A stretch of DNA of 15,130 nucleotides from an uncultured Aeromicrobium sp. (GTDB taxonomy: Bacteria > Actinomycetota > Actinomycetes > Propionibacteriales > Nocardioidaceae): contig NZ_CAMJVP010000056.1 of NCBI RefSeq assembly GCF_946221465.1, positions 1 to 15,130 on the forward strand. Reading direction: 5' to 3'. The position numbers and the translations under genes are program-made. Positions 1 to 6,359 of this stretch are shown here, in pieces; position 1 is the first letter of the stretch, and the number at the start of each line of letters is the position of its first letter. The notes under the pieces were generated by a model. The model was not told the origin of the DNA. It did not search any database and saw only the letters and a program-made list of their open reading frames with translations.

Positions 1-950
1 GCGGAAGGGGTCACCGCGGCGCGCACGTCCTCGGTGGCCAGGTCGACCGCCACCGCCCCGCCGACGCGGCTGCCGTGGGCCGCGGCCTGCAGCACCTGCT
101 GGCTCGGATCGGTGATGTTGCCGGCGGCGAAGACGCCCGCCACCGACGTGGCCCCCATGAGATCGACGGCGATCACCTCGCCGAGTCCCGAGGCATGCGG
201 CTCCGGCCTCAGCCCCAGCTGGGCGAAGGGCTCGGCGCGGGGACGGAATCGTGGCCCGATCAGGACCGCTTGGGCGTCGATCCGGGACCCGTCGGACAGC
301 CCCAGGCCCGACAGCCGGCCGCCGGCGTCACGAAGGACCCGCTCGGCCGTGGCTGTACGAGCCTCGACACCCGCCGCCCTCAGCGTGTCGAGCTGCGCCT
401 GGTCGACGTCGACCCCCTGGTCGACCAGCACGGTGAGCCGCGCGGTCAGCTGACGCAGAAGCGGTGCGACGTGCAGGCCCATCGGATGGGTGACCAGGTG
501 CACGACCTGCTGGTCGCGGACCTCGTAGCCATGACAGAACGGGCAGTGGATCACCTCCTCGCCCCAGTGGTCTGCCAGTCCCTCGATCTCGGGAAGCTCG
601 TCGCGCAGGCCCGTCGTCACGACGATCCGGCGGGCGACGACGGTCCCGGTCTCGGCGACCTCGACGGCGAACCGGTCCGCCGTGCGCCCGACCTCGACGA
701 CCTGGCCGGCGAGAACCTCTCCGCCGTAGCTGCGCACGTCGGCACGCCCCGCGTCGAGCAGCTCGGCCGGCGGGGTCCCGTCGTGGCCGAGGAAGCTGTG
801 CATGTGGGCGGCGGGAGCGTTGCGCGGCTCCCCGGAGTCGATCACGATGACCGACCGGCGCTGCCGGCCGAGCTGGAGGGCGGCGGCCAGGCCGGCGGCC
901 GAGCCTCCGATGACGGCGACGTCGCAGTGGCGGACGAGGTGGCGGTTCAT
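1..950 (-). CDS. Thioredoxin-reductase-like FAD oxidoreductase with CPFC disulfide (3' end cut by window edge)
   Basis: I translated the reverse strand by hand from the ATG at 950-948; the frame stays open to the left edge, about 316 residues, so only a few C-terminal residues are missing. The N-terminus has the FAD-binding Rossmann motif VAVIGGSAAG (about residues 11-20). The redox pair is C136-P-F-C139 within HCPFCHGYE. The C-terminal FAD motif GVFAAGNITDPSQQ is followed by the helix AAAHGSRVGGA, as in low-molecular-weight thioredoxin reductases. Where TrxB has its NADPH motif (GGGDSA), this protein reads LVTHPMGLH, so the second nucleotide site looks lost. A CxFCHGYE motif with a weakened NADPH site recalls the GliT/HlmI dithiol oxidases that form disulfides in natural products (family knowledge). 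That assignment is inference; a plain TrxR-family oxidoreductase is the safe call. It is divergent from the XRE-cupin regulator at 1017, which probably controls it. Confidence 0.88.
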   Translation of the reverse strand, partial: MNRHLVRHCDVAVIGGSAAGLAAALQLGRQRRSVIVIDSGEPRNAPAAHMHSFLGHDGTPPAELLDAGRADVRSYGGEVLAGQVVEVGRTADRFAVEVAETGTVVARRIVVTTGLRDELPEIEGLADHWGEEVIHCPFCHGYEVRDQQVVHLVTHPMGLHVAPLLRQLTARLTVLVDQGVDVDQAQLDTLRAAGVEARTATAERVLRDAGGRLSGLGLSDGSRIDAQAVLIGPRFRPRAEPFAQLGLRPEPHASGLGEVIAVDLMGATSVAGVFAAGNITDPSQQVLQAAAHGSRVGGAVAVDLATEDVRAAVTPS

Positions 951-1016
951 GCAGCGAGCGTAGACACGTCTTGCTCGATATGCCAAGATACTTGCAGTAT
1001 TCGCAAGGATCAAATG
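951..1016. promoter_or_regulatory. Divergent promoter with two operator-like dyads
   Basis: This 66-bp gap separates the flavoprotein from the XRE-cupin gene. Two imperfect dyads have outer arms CTTG/CAAG: CTTGCTCGATATGCCAAG at 970-987 and CTTGCAGTATTCGCAAG at 991-1007. Their left arms are 21 bp apart, about two helical turns. An overlapping perfect repeat, ATACT-TGC-AGTAT, lies at 988-1000. For the minus-strand gene a plausible promoter is TTGCGA (1006-1001), 17 nt, GCATAT (983-978). Each hexamer sits inside one dyad, which fits repression by the adjacent HTH regulator. Operator function is inferred. Confidence 0.55.
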
Positions 1017-1577
1017 ATGACCCACGAGATTGAGCACGTCGTCCGAACCCGGCTGCGCAGCCTCCGCACGACCCTCGGGCTCTCGCTCGACGACCTCGCA
1101 GCGCGCACCAACCTCAGCCCGTCGACGATCAGCCGGATCGAGACCGGCAGGCGGACGATCAGTCTCGACGTCCTGGTCCCCCTCGCGGCCGGCCTCCAGG
1201 TCGGCCTGGACGCCCTGCTCGACGTCGACGGCGACGACGACATCGTCATCCGGCCCACCCCCAGCCGGGCGGCAGGCCGGACGACCTGGGTGCTGAGCCG
1301 TCCCGACAGCGCCACGATCGCCGTGAAGATGCGCTTGGAGCCCACCTCGGGGCAGGTGCCGCAACGCGTCCATCCCGGTCACGACTGGCTGTTCGTCTTG
1401 AGCGGGCGGCTCCGTCTCACGCTGGGTGATCGCGACATCGTCGTCGAGACGGGCGAGGCGGCCGAGTTCGGCACAATGACCCCCCACGCGTTCACCGCCA
1501 TCGACGGGTCCACCGAGGTCCTGATGATCTTCGACCGCGACGGCCAGCAGGCCCATGTCCACCGTGGCGTTGGGTGA
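1017..1577 (+). CDS. XRE-family HTH transcriptional regulator with C-terminal cupin domain
   Basis: The protein is 186 aa. Residues about 8-62 form an XRE helix-turn-helix: LRSLRTTLGLSLDDLAARTN followed by LSPSTISRIETGRR. Residues about 105-180 form a cupin-2 barrel with the HPGHDWLFVLSGRLRL strand and the late GTMTPHAF histidine motif. Proteins of this layout are usually local repressors that sense a small ligand through the cupin. Two ATGs occur in tandem (1014 and 1017). I chose 1017 because AAGGA at 1005-1009 then lies 7 nt upstream; starting at 1014 adds one Met. The same frame stays open far upstream to position 75, but that stretch is antisense to the flavoprotein. Its divergent placement and the paired dyads between the two genes suggest it controls both itself and the oxidoreductase. 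The ligand is unknown. Confidence 0.9.
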   Translation: MTHEIEHVVRTRLRSLRTTLGLSLDDLAARTNLSPSTISRIETGRRTISLDVLVPLAAGLQVGLDALLDVDGDDDIVIRPTPSRAAGRTTWVLSRPDSATIAVKMRLEPTSGQVPQRVHPGHDWLFVLSGRLRLTLGDRDIVVETGEAAEFGTMTPHAFTAIDGSTEVLMIFDRDGQQAHVHRGVG

Positions 1578-1891
1578 GCCGCATCGCCCGGTGCGCTGGC
1601 GGGCACTGGCTAGTGCGCTGGCCGGGTTGGCTGGGAGCGTCGCGAACGGCGTGCCATGCGGTAGGCGGGAAGCCGCATGCGTGCGGCCCAGTCGTAGGAG
1701 GCTAGTCCGGGCAGCTGGTTGAGCACCGGGTCAAAGCACAACAGGGGGTCGCCGTCATCCCCGCCGGGCTCGCCGGGCTGCACATGGAGTCGGGCGAACT
1801 CGGTCCACGGCCCGCGCGGCCGTCCGAAGGACGGTAGTAACTCGGTTCCGCAGTCCCGGTGCGCTTCGCAGACGCAGCCGCTCCGGCTGAG
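1578..1891. other. Intergenic stretch holding a gene remnant; no clear terminator
   Basis: These 314 bp lie between the ends of two convergent units, the XRE-cupin gene and the iron-uptake operon. Most of it is the minus-strand coding remnant described at 1610-1891. Near the XRE end, the 10-mer GTGCGCTGGC occurs at 1591-1600 and again at 1613-1622. A small hairpin, GCACT-GGCT-AGTGC, lies at 1603-1616. The hairpin is short and has no U-run, so I do not call it a terminator. Confidence 0.6.
1610..1891 (-). pseudogene. Orphan C-terminal coding remnant of an unidentified protein
   Basis: After the FecE-like stop codon (TGA, 1894-1892) the same reading frame stays open for 93 codons to a TAG at 1612-1610. 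The residues look protein-like rather than random: GRPRGPWTEFARLHVQPGE, then CFDPVLNQLPGLASYDW, then an Arg-rich end (RLPAYRMARRSRR). No ATG precedes this conserved-looking part. The only internal starts (GTG in RLHVQPG, ATG in ARMRLP) would drop most of it. I read it as the 3' end of a gene whose 5' part was replaced, possibly when the uptake operon arrived. I do not recognise the family. Stop-codon readthrough onto the ATPase is a formal alternative but unlikely. Confidence 0.4.
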
Positions 1892-2671
1892 TCACCTCTC
1901 GTGAGCGACGTGAAGGTAGGTCGCCACCGGGGCGCCGGTGTGCGGCGAGGTCTCCACCACCGCGGTGACAGCGTAGATCTCGTCGATGCGCGAGGCGGTG
2001 ATGACCTCCTCGGGCCGGCCCGCCGCGCACACCGCGCCATCGCGCAACACCACGAGGTGATCGCAGAACCGTGCCGCCAGATTCAGATCGTGCAGGGCGG
2101 TCACCACGGTCAGCTCCTGGCTGCGGAGCAGTTCGAGCACCTCCAGCTGGTAGCGAATGTCGAGGTGATTGGTCGGTTCGTCCAGTAGCACGATGTGCGG
2201 TTGCTGGGCCAGGGCGCGAGCCAGCTGCGCACGCTGTTGTTCGCCGCCGGACAGGGTGCGCCAGCTGCGCGAGCGATGCGGCGCCATGCCGGTCACGTCC
2301 AAGGCGTACTCGATGGCGTCGCGATCGGCGCCATCGAGTGGTTCGAAGGTGCCCCGGTACGGGGTACGCCCCAACGCCACCGTCGCTTCGACGGTCACAT
2401 CCTCGTGGACATCGAGGGATTGTTCGACGATGGCCATCTTGCGTGCGAGCCTGCGCCGCCCGAGCCGTTCCACCGGATGGCCGTCCACCAATACCATCCC
2501 CCGGTCGGGACGGCGCAGCCCGGCCAGGATGCGCAACAGCGAGGTCTTACCGGCCCCGTTGGGTCCGAGTAACCCCAGCACCTGACGCGAACTCGCCTCC
2601 AGCGACACCTGATCCAGGATCTGCCTGCCGGCCTTGGTCCACGTGATGCCGGTAGCGCTCAACGTGCTCAA
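1892..2671 (-). CDS. ABC transporter ATPase, FecE type (ferric siderophore/heme/cobalamin class)
   Basis: This 259-aa cytoplasmic ATPase is the usual length for FecE/FhuC/BtuD proteins and has all the core motifs. Walker A is GPNGAGKTS (residues 36-44), the Q-loop Gln is near 84, and the signature is LSGGEQQRAQ (about 140-149). Walker B is IVLLDEP with Glu165, followed by the D-loop TNHLD, and the switch His is at 194 in ALHDLNLAA. It should power the adjacent FecCD-type permease. The start is TTG at 2671-2669, which overlaps the permease stop as TTGA. AAGGCGG lies about 7 nt upstream as a ribosome site, so translation is coupled. It is the last gene of a four-gene operon (lipoprotein, methyltransferase, permease, ATPase). 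The substrate cannot be told from the ATPase; ferric siderophore is the commonest in this family. Confidence 0.93.
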   Translation of the reverse strand: MSTLSATGITWTKAGRQILDQVSLEASSRQVLGLLGPNGAGKTSLLRILAGLRRPDRGMVLVDGHPVERLGRRRLARKMAIVEQSLDVHEDVTVEATVALGRTPYRGTFEPLDGADRDAIEYALDVTGMAPHRSRSWRTLSGGEQQRAQLARALAQQPHIVLLDEPTNHLDIRYQLEVLELLRSQELTVVTALHDLNLAARFCDHLVVLRDGAVCAAGRPEEVITASRIDEIYAVTAVVETSPHTGAPVATYLHVAHER

Positions 2672-3792
2672 CGCGTTGCCGCCTTGCTGAGCACAAGCGC
2701 GAAAACCGGGGCACCCACCAGGGCGGTGACCACCCCGACCGGGATCTCATGGGGTGAGAACGCCGAGCGCGCGAAGGTGTCGACCCAGATCAGGAAAATC
2801 GCCCCACCGAGGGCCGATAAGGGCAACAGTGCCCGATGCCCGGGTCCGGCCAGCAGACGCACCACATGCGGAATCAGTAGCCCGATGAAACCGATCGCGC
2901 CGGAAGCGGCCACCGCCGCGGCGGTCATCACCGCGGCAAGAACCATCAGGCACACCCGCGCCACACCCACGTGGATCCCCAGCGAAGCCGCCGTGTCCCA
3001 CCCGAAGGCGAAGGCGTCGAGCGCGGGCGCGAACAGCAGGCACAGCAGTGTCCCGGCCACGATCACCACCGCGGCGATGACCAGCCGATCCCAGCGGGCC
3101 CCACCCAGGGAACCCAGCAGCCAGTAGGTGAAACCGCGCGTGGAATCGGCATCCCCGTCGAGCATGAGCACCAGCGAGGTCACCGCCGAGAAGAATTGCG
3201 AGACCAGCACCCCGGTGAGCACCACGCGAGCGGGATTGGACACCTTGGCGCCGCCGATCAGCACGAGCACGATGCTGAAGGCGACCAGCGCGCCGACGAA
3301 GGCTCCGGCCGACAGGCTGATCGCGCCCGAGCCGATCCCCAGGATCATCACCGCGACCGCCCCGGTCGAGGCGCCCGAGGACACCCCCAGCAGATAGGGC
3401 TCAGCCAGCGGATTGCGAGTGATCGACTGCAGCACCGCGCCGGACACCGCCAGACCCATCCCGACCACCCCCGCGAGCAGAACACGCGGCAGCCGTGACT
3501 CCCAGATCAGCGCATCGATCAGCGGCGGCGCCTCGCCCCCCGGCGCGAGGGCGTCCAGGCCGAGGTGTCGCATGAGAATGCCGTAGACATCACCCGGACC
3601 GATATTCGCCGTTCCGACGAACCCGGCCGTCACGATCGAACCCGCCAGAGCAACCGCGAAAATGATCACGATCATGCTCGTGCGGTAGTGCCGCAGCTCC
3701 CGGTGGCCCTCAGGTTCTGGCTTTCCGGCATTCGACTGCCGCCCTCGCGCCCGCGGCTGCTGCGGGCTGGTCTTGACAGCCTCGGCGCTCAT
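2668..3792 (-). CDS. FecCD-family iron-chelate ABC transporter permease
   Basis: This 374-aa inner-membrane permease is slightly long for the family because of a charged, Pro/Gln/Arg-rich cytoplasmic N-tail of about 40 residues. The first membrane helix follows at TSMIVIIFAVALAGSIVTAG. Family hallmarks are GAVLQSITRNPLAEPYLLG in the middle and GAIGFIGLLIPHVVRLLAG, then EIPVGVVTALVGAPVFALVL near the C-terminus. About nine to ten hydrophobic segments are visible. Only one permease gene is present, so a homodimer is expected, as in BtuC. The start is ATG at 3792-3790, overlapping the methyltransferase stop as ATGA. The frame is open 13 codons further upstream, but those codons lie inside the methyltransferase gene. 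Together with the lipoprotein and the FecE ATPase this completes a BtuCDF/FhuBCD-like importer. Confidence 0.93.
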   Translation of the reverse strand: MSAEAVKTSPQQPRARGRQSNAGKPEPEGHRELRHYRTSMIVIIFAVALAGSIVTAGFVGTANIGPGDVYGILMRHLGLDALAPGGEAPPLIDALIWESRLPRVLLAGVVGMGLAVSGAVLQSITRNPLAEPYLLGVSSGASTGAVAVMILGIGSGAISLSAGAFVGALVAFSIVLVLIGGAKVSNPARVVLTGVLVSQFFSAVTSLVLMLDGDADSTRGFTYWLLGSLGGARWDRLVIAAVVIVAGTLLCLLFAPALDAFAFGWDTAASLGIHVGVARVCLMVLAAVMTAAAVAASGAIGFIGLLIPHVVRLLAGPGHRALLPLSALGGAIFLIWVDTFARSAFSPHEIPVGVVTALVGAPVFALVLSKAATR

Positions 3793-4574
3793 CGGCGAGC
3801 CAGCACCACGATGTCGTCCCAGAACCGCCACAGCACGCCTGTCTCCTCAAAGCCCGCCGTGCGCAATGCGCTCAGGTGCAACTCCAGCGGTGCATCGGCG
3901 GTGGGCGGCCGGTCGGCGAAGCGCCGCTCTCGCTCGGCGGCGAGCTCGGCAATCTCAGGTAGGACGATGGCTCGCTGCCACCACTGATCCCACGTCAGGG
4001 CCCCGCTGGCGTACGCCAGCTGTTGGGTTCGTCCGTCGTTCTCGGCGGCGCCCGCGGTCAAGAATGGCTGAGTCCGCGGGTCGTAGCGCAGGTGGTCGGC
4101 ATTGAGGAACAGCCCGCCGGCTGGCAGCAGACGCCCGAGCTCGGCGTAGACGGCGACGAGCTGATCCGGGCTGAGCCAATGCAGTGCGGTGGAGGAGACC
4201 GCGACCTGCACCTCGCCGGCCGGCAGTACCGACCTCCAGTCGCCGACCAGGTCGGCGTCCACCGCGGTGAACCGGCCCGGATGCGTCTGGTTCAGCCAGG
4301 TCCGCGCCAGGTGCAGCAGCACCGGATCGACATCGACGCCGATCACGTGGGCGGCGGGAAACCGCGCCAGGATGCGCTGCGACAGGCTGCCCGGACCGCA
4401 GGCCAGATCCAGCACCCTCAGGCCCGCACCATCGCTGCCGAAGGTCGGTGAGCCGGTCAGCAGATGCTCGATCGCTTCGAGCATGACCGCGAAACGTTGC
4501 TCGCGGTGGGCGATGTAGGCCGCCTGCTGATCGTCCCAGCTGCGTATCAGGGTTTCGACCGTGTCGGCGCTCAT
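3789..4574 (-). CDS. Class I SAM-dependent methyltransferase embedded in the uptake operon
   Basis: This 261-aa soluble protein has a Rossmann-type SAM fold. Motif I is VLDLACGPGSLSQRIL (about residues 54-69). The acidic ribose-binding strand is HVIGVDVDP (about 77-84), motif III is DADLVGDW, and VAVSSTALHWLSPDQL is the post-motif region. The last resembles trans-aconitate methyltransferase-like and UbiE-like enzymes (Methyltransf_11/25). The ATG at 4574-4572 overlaps the lipoprotein stop as ATGA, and its own stop overlaps the permease start as ATGA. It is therefore made in step with the transporter. Coupling to a metal-chelate importer suggests it methylates a chelator, its breakdown product or a related carboxylate in the cytosol, but no substrate is visible in the sequence. 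A frame open further upstream to 4835 is antisense-like overlap with the lipoprotein and was discarded. Confidence 0.88.
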   Translation of the reverse strand: MSADTVETLIRSWDDQQAAYIAHREQRFAVMLEAIEHLLTGSPTFGSDGAGLRVLDLACGPGSLSQRILARFPAAHVIGVDVDPVLLHLARTWLNQTHPGRFTAVDADLVGDWRSVLPAGEVQVAVSSTALHWLSPDQLVAVYAELGRLLPAGGLFLNADHLRYDPRTQPFLTAGAAENDGRTQQLAYASGALTWDQWWQRAIVLPEIAELAAERERRFADRPPTADAPLELHLSALRTAGFEETGVLWRFWDDIVVLARR

Positions 4575-5590
4575 GTCAGCGGCCCGAGTTCGGCAAGGCC
4601 CTCGGCGACGGCGGTGATCGCCCGGACACTGTGAATGGACGGATCCATGTACTGGCCGGGCACAACGATGAAGCGCTCGTGGATCACCGCATCCATGGTC
4701 TTGGTCAGCGGGTCGTTCTTCAGGAAGTCGATCTTCTCCTGTGCGGTGTCGCCGGGATAACCGCGGGTCAGGTCGCCCAGGATGATCACATCGGGATCGC
4801 GCTGGGCGATCTCGTCCCAGCTGACTTCGGGCCATTTGGTCTGCGCGTCGTCGAATAGATTCTCCGCGCCGAGCATCTCGGTGACCGTCTGCGGCAGACC
4901 GCCCGGACCAGCCACCGAGGGGGTGGCCGACGACGCCGCGGTCGAGTAGAACCAGACCAGTGTGGGCGTGCCCTCGATCTGTTCTGCGGTCGCCAAGCCT
5001 TCCTCGACGATCCGGCGCTGCTCGGCGACGACCTCCTCGCCGGCCTCGGGAACATCGAAGATGTCGGCGATCGTCTCGATCTCGGCGAAGAGCATCTCGA
5101 AGGTCGCCCCTCCGGCGACTGCCTCGTGATAGGTGCAGTCGAACTCGGTCAGATAGGTCGGCACGCCCAGTTCGTGCAGTTCGTCGCGCTCACCGGCGTT
5201 CTCGGCGGTGAGGAAGGAGGCGAAAGACGAGTAGACGAAATCGGGCTGTGCTTCCAGCAGCGTCTCGTGTTTGACCAGGCCATCGGTCAGCAGCGGAATG
5301 CTGTCGTAGGCCTCGGCCATGTCGGCCTCGACCGGCTGGGTCTCGTAGCCGGTCCCCACGACGCGATCGGTCAGACCCAGGGCAATGAGAATCTCCGTGG
5401 CCGACTGATTGAGGGACACGGCCCGCTGCGGCGGGCTGTCGATGGTGACCTCGGTCCCGCAGTTCTCGATGGTCATCGGGTAATCGCCGCTGGTGGTGGC
5501 GGTGTCGGCGGTGTCGGCGGAGCTCTGGCACCCGGTGAGGGCGACCACCAGACCCAAGGCGGCACTAATAGAAATTGTTCTCATTTGCAT
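4571..5590 (-). CDS. FecB-type substrate-binding lipoprotein for an iron-chelate importer
   Basis: This 339-aa lipoprotein has the start MQMRTISIS, a hydrophobic signal LGLVVALTGC, and a lipobox Cys at residue 21 (L-T-G-C). A Ser/Thr/Asp linker follows. The body is a periplasmic-binding-protein type 2 (TroA/FecB) fold: ENCGTEVTIDSPPQRAVSLN, then NQSATEILIALGLTDRVVGT at the N-lobe. WDEIAQRDPDVIILGDLTRG is the typical C-lobe segment. It should capture a ferric chelate outside the membrane and dock on the FecCD permease. The longer frame up to 5956 runs through the hairpin and the neighbouring gene and is rejected. At 5590 the ATG is preceded by TACAAT with a 7-nt gap and no Shine-Dalgarno, so a leaderless mRNA is likely. 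A second Met two codons later is a possible alternative. The first ten codons are AT-rich compared with the rest. Confidence 0.92.
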   Translation of the reverse strand: MQMRTISISAALGLVVALTGCQSSADTADTATTSGDYPMTIENCGTEVTIDSPPQRAVSLNQSATEILIALGLTDRVVGTGYETQPVEADMAEAYDSIPLLTDGLVKHETLLEAQPDFVYSSFASFLTAENAGERDELHELGVPTYLTEFDCTYHEAVAGGATFEMLFAEIETIADIFDVPEAGEEVVAEQRRIVEEGLATAEQIEGTPTLVWFYSTAASSATPSVAGPGGLPQTVTEMLGAENLFDDAQTKWPEVSWDEIAQRDPDVIILGDLTRGYPGDTAQEKIDFLKNDPLTKTMDAVIHERFIVVPGQYMDPSIHSVRAITAVAEGLAELGPLT

Positions 5591-5603
5591 ATAGGGGATT
5601 GTA
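5591..5603 (-). promoter_or_regulatory. Leaderless -10 element of the iron-uptake operon
   Basis: On the minus strand TACAAT (5603-5598) lies 7 nt before the lipoprotein ATG, where transcription would start at or next to the A of ATG. No good -35 is seen (GGTCGG sits 17 nt upstream). I searched the surrounding 65 bp for a DtxR/IdeR or Fur box and found no convincing match. Confidence 0.55.
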
Positions 5604-5655
5604 GCGAAGGGGGGAGGGGACCGACCGCCTCCGTACTCTGATCGCCACCTCCATA

Positions 5656-5699
5656 ACGTCATACGCCCGGTGGCCTCCAGGCCACCGGGCGTATGACGT
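5656..5699 (-). terminator. 20-bp perfect hairpin after the YtxH-like gene
   Basis: The arms at 5656-5675 and 5680-5699 are perfect reverse complements of 20 bp each, with a 4-nt loop (TCCA). The hairpin begins 9 nt past the stop codon of the YtxH-like gene (5709). It ends before the promoter of the next minus-strand operon (from about 5603). No U-run follows, which is common for actinobacterial hairpin terminators. It should insulate the iron operon from the stress-gene unit upstream. Confidence 0.8.
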
Positions 5700-5708
5700 G
5701 AGGGTCGG

Positions 5709-6302
5709 TCAGCTGGTCGAGCCGGGGCGGGGCTCGTCGATGACCGTCTCCTCGAGTTGCTCGTCGATCGTGTCCTTGGTGTAAGCTGCCGTCGCGTCAC
5801 CACGCGCCGCCTGGGTTTGCGCGGCCTCCGCGAGATCCTCGGCAGCGGTCTGCGCCTCATTGGCGCGCTGCGCCGCCTCGGCGCCGTCACCATCACCGAA
5901 GGCCGCCTCGGCATCGGCGCGGGCGTAGTCGGCCTGCGCTTGCGCGGAGAGATCATCCGAGCGGTTCCACGTCTCGTTGGCCGCCGCGGCGTCGGTGTCG
6001 CCTGGACCCTCGGAGGCGAAGTCCGCCGCGCTCTTGACCTTCGAGGTCATCGCGCTCGCCGCCTCACTCGCGCTCTCCGCCACCTTGTCGCCCACGGTCC
6101 CGGCCACGTCGGCGGCCTTGTGACCGGCCTCGGAGGCGACGTCACGGGCGACGTGCTGCACGGTGTCGACCGTGCTCTGCACCGGCTCGGAGCTCCACAG
6201 CTTCTCGGCCTGGGCCTTGATCTGCTCGTAGCGCTCCCGCCCGGCCTTCGTGCCGAGGACGTAGCCGACGGCAGCCGCCGCCAGCAGGGTCAGCTTCTTC
6301 AC
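5709..6302 (-). CDS. YtxH-like Ala-rich envelope/stress protein
   Basis: This 197-aa protein starts with MKKLTLLAAAAVGYVLGTKAG and then RERYEQI, a short hydrophobic anchor and motif typical of actinobacterial YtxH-domain-like proteins. The rest is very rich in Ala, Glu, Asp and Gln with few large hydrophobics. Heptad-like runs such as AAEDLAEAAQTQAARGDATA suggest long amphipathic helices, like LEA or apolipoprotein-type stress proteins. The enzymatic function is unknown and no catalytic motif is visible. The start is GTG at 6302-6300, supported by AAGGAG 9 nt upstream. It lies 57 nt downstream of the DUF2236 gene on the same strand and before a strong terminator, so it may be the last gene of the stress unit or have its own promoter. 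Confidence 0.75.
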   Translation of the reverse strand: MKKLTLLAAAAVGYVLGTKAGRERYEQIKAQAEKLWSSEPVQSTVDTVQHVARDVASEAGHKAADVAGTVGDKVAESASEAASAMTSKVKSAADFASEGPGDTDAAAANETWNRSDDLSAQAQADYARADAEAAFGDGDGAEAAQRANEAQTAAEDLAEAAQTQAARGDATAAYTKDTIDEQLEETVIDEPRPGSTS

Positions 6303-6359
6303 GGTCGTTCACTCCTTCGGATGGACAGGTTCTCATTCTCTCGCGGCGTCGCCGATTCC

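Noticed and set aside
75..1013. Long plus-strand open frame in phase with the XRE-cupin gene, which would give a 500-aa protein
   Set aside because: The opposite strand here encodes the flavoprotein with all its FAD and CxxC motifs. The plus translation has no family features and the ribosome site supports a start near 1014-1017.
4575..4835. Upstream extension of the methyltransferase frame
   Set aside because: It overlaps the FecB-like coding sequence out of frame and has low-complexity Arg/His-rich content. The ATGA overlap gives a natural start at 4574.
5591..5956. Upstream in-frame extension of the FecB-like lipoprotein
   Set aside because: It would cross the perfect hairpin and overlap the YtxH-like gene, and it would bury the lipoprotein signal peptide and lipobox in the interior.
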